Source of the DNA: Phenylobacterium sp.
GTDB lineage: Bacteria; Pseudomonadota; Alphaproteobacteria; Caulobacterales; Caulobacteraceae
Direction of reading: 5' to 3'
Length of the DNA: 64,000 nt
Assembly (NCBI RefSeq): GCF_013911965.1
Contig: NZ_JACESE010000010.1
Span: forward strand, 103,431 to 167,430
Positions 61,601-64,000 of this stretch are shown here, in pieces (positions within the stretch are counted from its first letter, which is position 1; every line of letters starts with the position of its first letter). The position numbers and the translations under genes were made by a program. The notes below the pieces were generated by a model. It did not search any database. It was not told the origin of the DNA and saw only the letters and a program-made list of their open reading frames with translations.

Positions 61601-61890
61601 GTTGAGCAGGCTAGATCATAGGCGTCTTTGAGACCGAGAGTCTGATGGGCGGGCTTGAGGAAGCGTTCTACAATGAGATCCCTGAGCCCGTTGCCGTCGG
61701 GCATTTTCAGACCTGAAGTGGTCTCGGCACCCTTCGAGGCACCCGCTCCGAGGAAGAGGACGAGCCGACCTTCTCTAGCCGCGGCTAGTAGCCCTTCTGG
61801 AATATGTCCGGGAGTTCTCATAACACTGTCATCAACGAGTCGTTCGGCAAGCGCAACCATTGCGGGTTGTCGCGCTATGTTCTCTATTAG
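58680..61890. other. Low-G+C inserted segment (putative defence islet)
   Basis: Between ahpC and the flavin monooxygenase gene, base composition falls from about 70% to near 50% G+C and codon use becomes A+T-tolerant. The change is abrupt near 61890, inside the last codons of the monooxygenase gene, and near 58680 on the other side. The segment holds one gene and no integrase, transposase or tRNA. It is best read as a horizontally acquired single-gene cargo. Confidence 0.8.
58690..61821 (-). CDS. SIR2-STAND NTPase-TPR-cold-shock-like domain protein (putative anti-phage defence)
   Basis: From the ATG at 61821 this is a 1,043-residue multidomain protein. Residues 15-240 form a SIR2-like NAD-binding domain with FLGAGAS (23-29), TTNYD (110-114), the histidine H155 in LKLHG and IVGYGMSDENM (200-210). 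A STAND-type P-loop NTPase follows, with GHAGSGKS (369-376) and Walker B LYLFIDEV (419-426). A long helical region with TPR-like repeats (about 650-950) comes next. The last 65 residues, with SGYGFI and ISVFFRITPEF, look like a cold-shock/S1-type OB fold. SIR2-STAND proteins such as Avs5-type systems sense phage proteins and deplete NAD. The low G+C content supports transfer. An alternative start at 61860 overlaps the upstream gene. No partner gene is seen. Confidence 0.85.
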   Translation of the reverse strand: MRTPGHIPEGLLAAAREGRLVLFLGAGASKGAETTSGLKMPDGNGLRDLIVERFLKPAHQTLGLKDAYDLACSTRSTRELQKFIHDNLVDFAPTTAHYIIPTLPWAGIATTNYDLLVERAYEQAGQGDRLVVSSRDGDVALDEISRSKTVYLKLHGCLTEHEDIDAPLITSTEQIIGHSTGRSNLFKTFLEWGQNNPMAIVGYGMSDENMRRVFQRLIDERDGRPRHYIIRPGWDELYEGYWRDRRFEPVDMTLEQFLSGLKSGLPAASLQLATLARETRSTTLTRFISHKSARESSHLIQSLETVFEHVVAEGTSTGDAKAFYSGVNQGWFPIEANLDVRRTPINQALRRWIIPTPRESIPKFDLIKGHAGSGKSVALRRIAWEAAGTYERMVLMLRPGSRIDIEAVEEIVGLTNQPLYLFIDEVGEHVDDIRHLIEKGTVKKWPLVIVGAERVNEWNSVESESDLFADDSITLELLSAPEIDELIRLLEQHGSLGELKSLSHDDRVSRFSDMAGRQLLVALHEATNGASFEDILESEYDGIPSAEAKSLYLDICALHRLGPPVRAGLISRVHGIGFDEFQRRFFKPLEHVVVVSNRRFQGDFVYQARHNYIAEVVFERAARTPAHKQEIILRLIDHLNTEYSYDELVLYELIKARQVADMLPDRVMGITVYESAARSVGRTVGVLHQWALYELRKAGTRDGLDRAERLVKEALEEAPKSSSLRHTLAEISLRRAELARSDLEASVFRNDAARVAKQLVAEGRSSHAHHTLAKVALANLDQALRNEGDNPSALSTQAVNSAVQDAESVIRAGLSRYPTEPYLLMAEAELAGKLRNADRALVSLARAFQSNPKAELVANRLALLHTAKGDLSAALQTLKTSLDLNPGSKLLNFRFARLYAQAHPAAELDDGHTILKYLKRGVNQGASNLDSQFWHARQLSLCGMESAAKEAFEQIRRTKSSLRVREEQAFVRDENGAPRWFNGSITKVESGYGFIQANSPDISVFFRITPEFDASADSLGLKVRFQLTFNERGPIAHAINPAV

Positions 61891-63196
61891 CCCGCCGCTC
61901 CCCCCGCCCGATCTCCTTCATCAGGTCATGCACATAGATCCCGAAATCCACCTGGATCGTGTGGCGGGCGGATTCGTAGAAGTGGCCCATGTGCAGGGCT
62001 TCGTCCTTGGCGATGATGGCCTTCATCTCCGCCTCTGAGGGCGGGGCGTAGCGGCCGGTGAGGCAGGCGGCGACCAGCTTGGCCTGCTGCTCGGCGAAGT
62101 TGACCAGCGTCGGCAGGGGCTGGGCCAGGCCCATGAAGAAGAGGTCGGGCACGCCCGGCTTCATCATCCGCTTGAAGAGGGGGAAGCGGTGGGCCGCGTC
62201 GGGCTTCAGCGCCTCGTCCTCGAAGAAGGGGAAGCTGATCTTGTAGCCGGTGGCGTAGATGATGGCGTCCACGGCCTCGACGCTGCCGTCCTCGAAACGG
62301 ACCTTATCGCCCATCAGCTCGGCGATGTTCGGCTTGACCTTCACGTCGCCGCAGCCGACCCGCGTCAGGAACTCGCCCGAGACGGACGGGTGGGCGGTCA
62401 GCGGCTCGTGGTCCGGCTTGGGCAGGCCGTAGTCCTCCATGTTGCCGACGATCTTGCGGATGCGCTTGGCCGCCAGGCGCAGGCCGAGCCTGCGCGGCAT
62501 CCAGTGGGGCATGGAGGCTTTGTCGGCCACCTTGCCGTTCATGTATTTCGGCAGCACCCAGACGCCCCGGCGGGCGGCGACCCACAGGTTCCTGGCGATC
62601 GGCCGCTGGGAGAGCTCCGAGGCGATATCCATCGCCGAATTGCCCATGCCGACGACGACCACGTTCTTGCCGCGCAGATCGACCGGCGCGAACGGGCTGC
62701 GATAGTCATGCGCGTGGAAGGCCGCGCCGTTGAAGGTCCCGGGATAGTCCGGATAGCGCGGGTCCCAGTGGTGGCCGTTGGCGACGATCAGCACGTCGTA
62801 GGCCCTGGTCTCTCCGGTCGAGAGCGTCACCTCCCAGCCGCCGCCGTCCTTTCGCACCGCCTTCGTCACCGCGGTGTTGAAGGTGATGTGCGGGCGCAGG
62901 CCGAAGCGGTCCACGTAGCTTCGGAAGTAATCCAGGATCTGGCTGTGATGGGGGAAGTCGGGCCAGTCGTCGGGGACGGGCAGGTCCTCGAAGGCCAGGC
63001 GCCACTTGGACGTGTCGATATGCAGGCTCTCGTAACAGGCCGACAGGCCGTTGGGATTGCCGAAGTACCAGTTGCCGCCGATGTCGTCGGACATGTCGTA
63101 GACGTCGAAGGGAACGCCCGCGTCCTTCAGCCTCTTGGCCGTGGTGAAGCCCGAGGCCCCGGCCCCGATGATGCAGCACGTCGGATAGCGCGCCAT
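61832..63196 (-). CDS. Flavin-containing monooxygenase family protein
   Basis: The 454-residue protein has the FAD loop GAGASG (11-16), the NADPH loop VVGMGNSAMDIASEL, and an FMO/BVMO-type fingerprint FNGAAFHAHDY. It would oxygenate a soft nucleophile or ketone using FAD, NADPH and oxygen. GGGAGGAG lies upstream of the ATG at 63196. The last 18-20 codons (after GERRA) have A+T-rich codons unlike the rest. They appear to come from the inserted segment, so the native C-terminus has probably been replaced. The core fold is complete and the enzyme may still work. Confidence 0.9.
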   Translation of the reverse strand: MARYPTCCIIGAGASGFTTAKRLKDAGVPFDVYDMSDDIGGNWYFGNPNGLSACYESLHIDTSKWRLAFEDLPVPDDWPDFPHHSQILDYFRSYVDRFGLRPHITFNTAVTKAVRKDGGGWEVTLSTGETRAYDVLIVANGHHWDPRYPDYPGTFNGAAFHAHDYRSPFAPVDLRGKNVVVVGMGNSAMDIASELSQRPIARNLWVAARRGVWVLPKYMNGKVADKASMPHWMPRRLGLRLAAKRIRKIVGNMEDYGLPKPDHEPLTAHPSVSGEFLTRVGCGDVKVKPNIAELMGDKVRFEDGSVEAVDAIIYATGYKISFPFFEDEALKPDAAHRFPLFKRMMKPGVPDLFFMGLAQPLPTLVNFAEQQAKLVAACLTGRYAPPSEAEMKAIIAKDEALHMGHFYESARHTIQVDFGIYVHDLMKEIGRGERRANREHSATTRNGCACRTTR

Positions 63197-63310
63197 CCTG
63201 TGGTCTCCTCCCGCCCGCCCGTTTGGGGTCTTGAGGGGGAGCATGGCGGGGTTTCCGTTGGGGCGGGCAACGAGGGCGCAGCCGCAGACCCCCTCAGGCG
63301 CTCCGCGCCA

Positions 63311-63332
63311 GCTCCCCCTGAAAAGGGGGAGC
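63311..63332. repeat. Intergenic hairpin repeat, copy 1 (GCTCCCCC type)
   Basis: GCTCCCCC (63311-63318) pairs with GGGGGAGC (63325-63332) around TGAAAA. It is preceded by CCCCTCAGGCGCTCCGCGCC, the usual flank of this alphaproteobacterial intergenic repeat family. Confidence 0.65.
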
Positions 63333-63370
63333 ATCTTTCGCACCGAGCGCGCCAGACGCACTGCGCAGAT

Positions 63371-63393
63371 CCTCCCCCTCCGCGAGGGGGAGG
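63371..63393. repeat. Intergenic hairpin repeat, copy 2 (CCTCCCCCTC type)
   Basis: CCTCCCCCTC (63371-63380) pairs perfectly with GAGGGGGAGG (63384-63393) around CGC, followed by the typical GGCCCGGAGGGCC flank. With copy 1 it fills the gap between the partial gene and the monooxygenase gene and may act as a terminator. Confidence 0.65.
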
Positions 63394-63415
63394 TGGCCCG
63401 GAGGGCCGGAGGGGC

Positions 63416-64000
63416 TTACGGCCGCAGCAGGTCCGCCCAGCGCCAGGTCCCGGCCCCCAGCGCCACCCGCGGCGCGGCGGGCCCGTCGGCCAGGGACAGG
63501 AGCACCAGCCCCCGCACCGGATCGCGGCGGCAGGCTTCGGGGGCGAAGGCGACCTCCATGGCGATGGCCTGGCGGACGCCGGCCAGGCCCTTGCCGGATT
63601 CGCCGGGCGTCATCACCCAGTCGCCGTCCCAGACGTGCAGGGCCCGGCCGCGGGCGTCCGCCGCGTTCGACGCCGCCCGCACGGCGGCGGTGACGTCACG
63701 ATCGCGGCGCAGGGCGGCCTCCAGCCTTCGGACCATGCTGCACTCGTCCCCGCCGCCGCCCGCGCCCAGGCCCTGGCCTGAGGCGGCGCCCGAACCCGAA
63801 AGCCCGCCGCCCGGCCCGTCGCCGGCGGTGATCGCCCCGGCCATCTGAGATTGCGAGACCAGCACATAGGCCGCCTGGGGCGCCGGCGGGGCGGGGATGG
63901 GCTTGACCACCTTGGGCGGAACCGGCGCGGGACGGGCCAGGCTGCGGGCTGGCGGCTCCGGCTGCGGTTCGGGCGCCGGCGCCCCAGGCGGCCTATGTGC
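63416..64000 (-). CDS. C-terminal part of a proline-rich hypothetical protein (5' end outside window)
   Basis: The frame is open from the stop at 63416 to base 64000. The visible N-terminal portion is rich in proline, alanine, glutamate and lysine (PKVVKPIPAPPAPQAAY), which recalls TonB-like or periplasm-spanning linkers. A glycine- and serine-rich stretch follows, then a globular C-terminal domain of about 110 residues with RRLEAALRRDRDVTAAV and HVWDGDWV. I do not recognise the domain. A GTG at 63910 could be a start but would fall within the proline-rich run. Confidence 0.6.
   Translation of the reverse strand, partial: AHRPPGAPAPEPQPEPPARSLARPAPVPPKVVKPIPAPPAPQAAYVLVSQSQMAGAITAGDGPGGGLSGSGAASGQGLGAGGGGDECSMVRRLEAALRRDRDVTAAVRAASNAADARGRALHVWDGDWVMTPGESGKGLAGVRQAIAMEVAFAPEACRRDPVRGLVLLSLADGPAAPRVALGAGTWRWADLLRP

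Noticed and set aside
58680-61890. Prophage, transposon or integrative element as a whole
   Set aside because: No integrase, transposase, terminal inverted repeats or tRNA target is visible; only one cargo gene is present, so the carrier cannot be named.

Overview
The window is about 70% G+C DNA from an alphaproteobacterium, most likely Caulobacteraceae (Caulobacter or Phenylobacterium). The case rests on gene content and order: an RsaD/RsaE-like type I secretion pair with an RTX protein, a lovK-lovR blue-light sensor pair next to phoR-pstCAB-phoU-phoB, an EcfG(SigT)-type promoter in front of lovK, and typical Caulobacteraceae intergenic repeats. No rRNA, tRNA, CRISPR array, transposase or integrase was found.

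Layout. (1) 1-8.1 kb: a repeat-rich cell-surface type protein, a type I secretion ABC transporter and membrane fusion protein, a cysteine-free calcium-binding RTX protein with a strong terminator, and a GT4 glycosyltransferase. (2) 8.3-10.9 kb: LytM lipoprotein, LysE exporter and sulfotransferase, all on the minus strand. (3) 10.9-16.7 kb: a tight seven-gene plus-strand operon that should make a C-methylated, acylated CDP-6-deoxy sugar, converging on a TPR/GT41 protein glycosyltransferase. (4) 19.1-27.8 kb: SemiSWEET, lovR-lovK, and divergently the phosphate regulon, with a Pho box at the phoR/pstC junction. (5) 27.8-36.1 kb: purD, a phosphotransferase, and a minus-strand envelope operon (MsbA-like exporter, DUF374 acyltransferase, zinc CDF transporter, waaA, lpxK). 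(6) 36.2-47.5 kb: mixed metabolism, including acyl-CoA dehydrogenase, PIG-L deacetylase with a sphingosine-1-phosphate-lyase-like enzyme, MHS transporter, acyl-CoA synthetase, serine hydrolase and YjbQ. (7) 47.6-51.8 kb: ppc and sdaA. (8) 51.8-56.0 kb: cheW and two paralogous soluble chemoreceptors around an OhrR-type MarR regulator. (9) 56.2-58.6 kb: ahpF and ahpC. (10) 58.7-61.9 kb: a clearly lower-G+C insertion carrying one large gene that fuses a SIR2-like domain, a STAND-type P-loop NTPase, TPR-like helices and a C-terminal cold-shock-like domain. It looks like a single-gene anti-phage defence system and is the most interesting object here. (11) 61.8-64.0 kb: a flavin monooxygenase whose 3' end runs into the insertion, and the 3' part of a proline-rich protein cut by the window edge.

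How the genes fit together: the secretion pair probably exports the RTX protein to form or decorate a surface layer. The glycosyltransferase and CDP-sugar operons plausibly build the polysaccharide it binds, and the lipid A genes supply the outer-membrane base. LovK/LovR (light and general stress) and PhoR/PhoB (phosphate) are the environmental inputs. AhpC/AhpF and the OhrR-type regulator handle peroxide stress.
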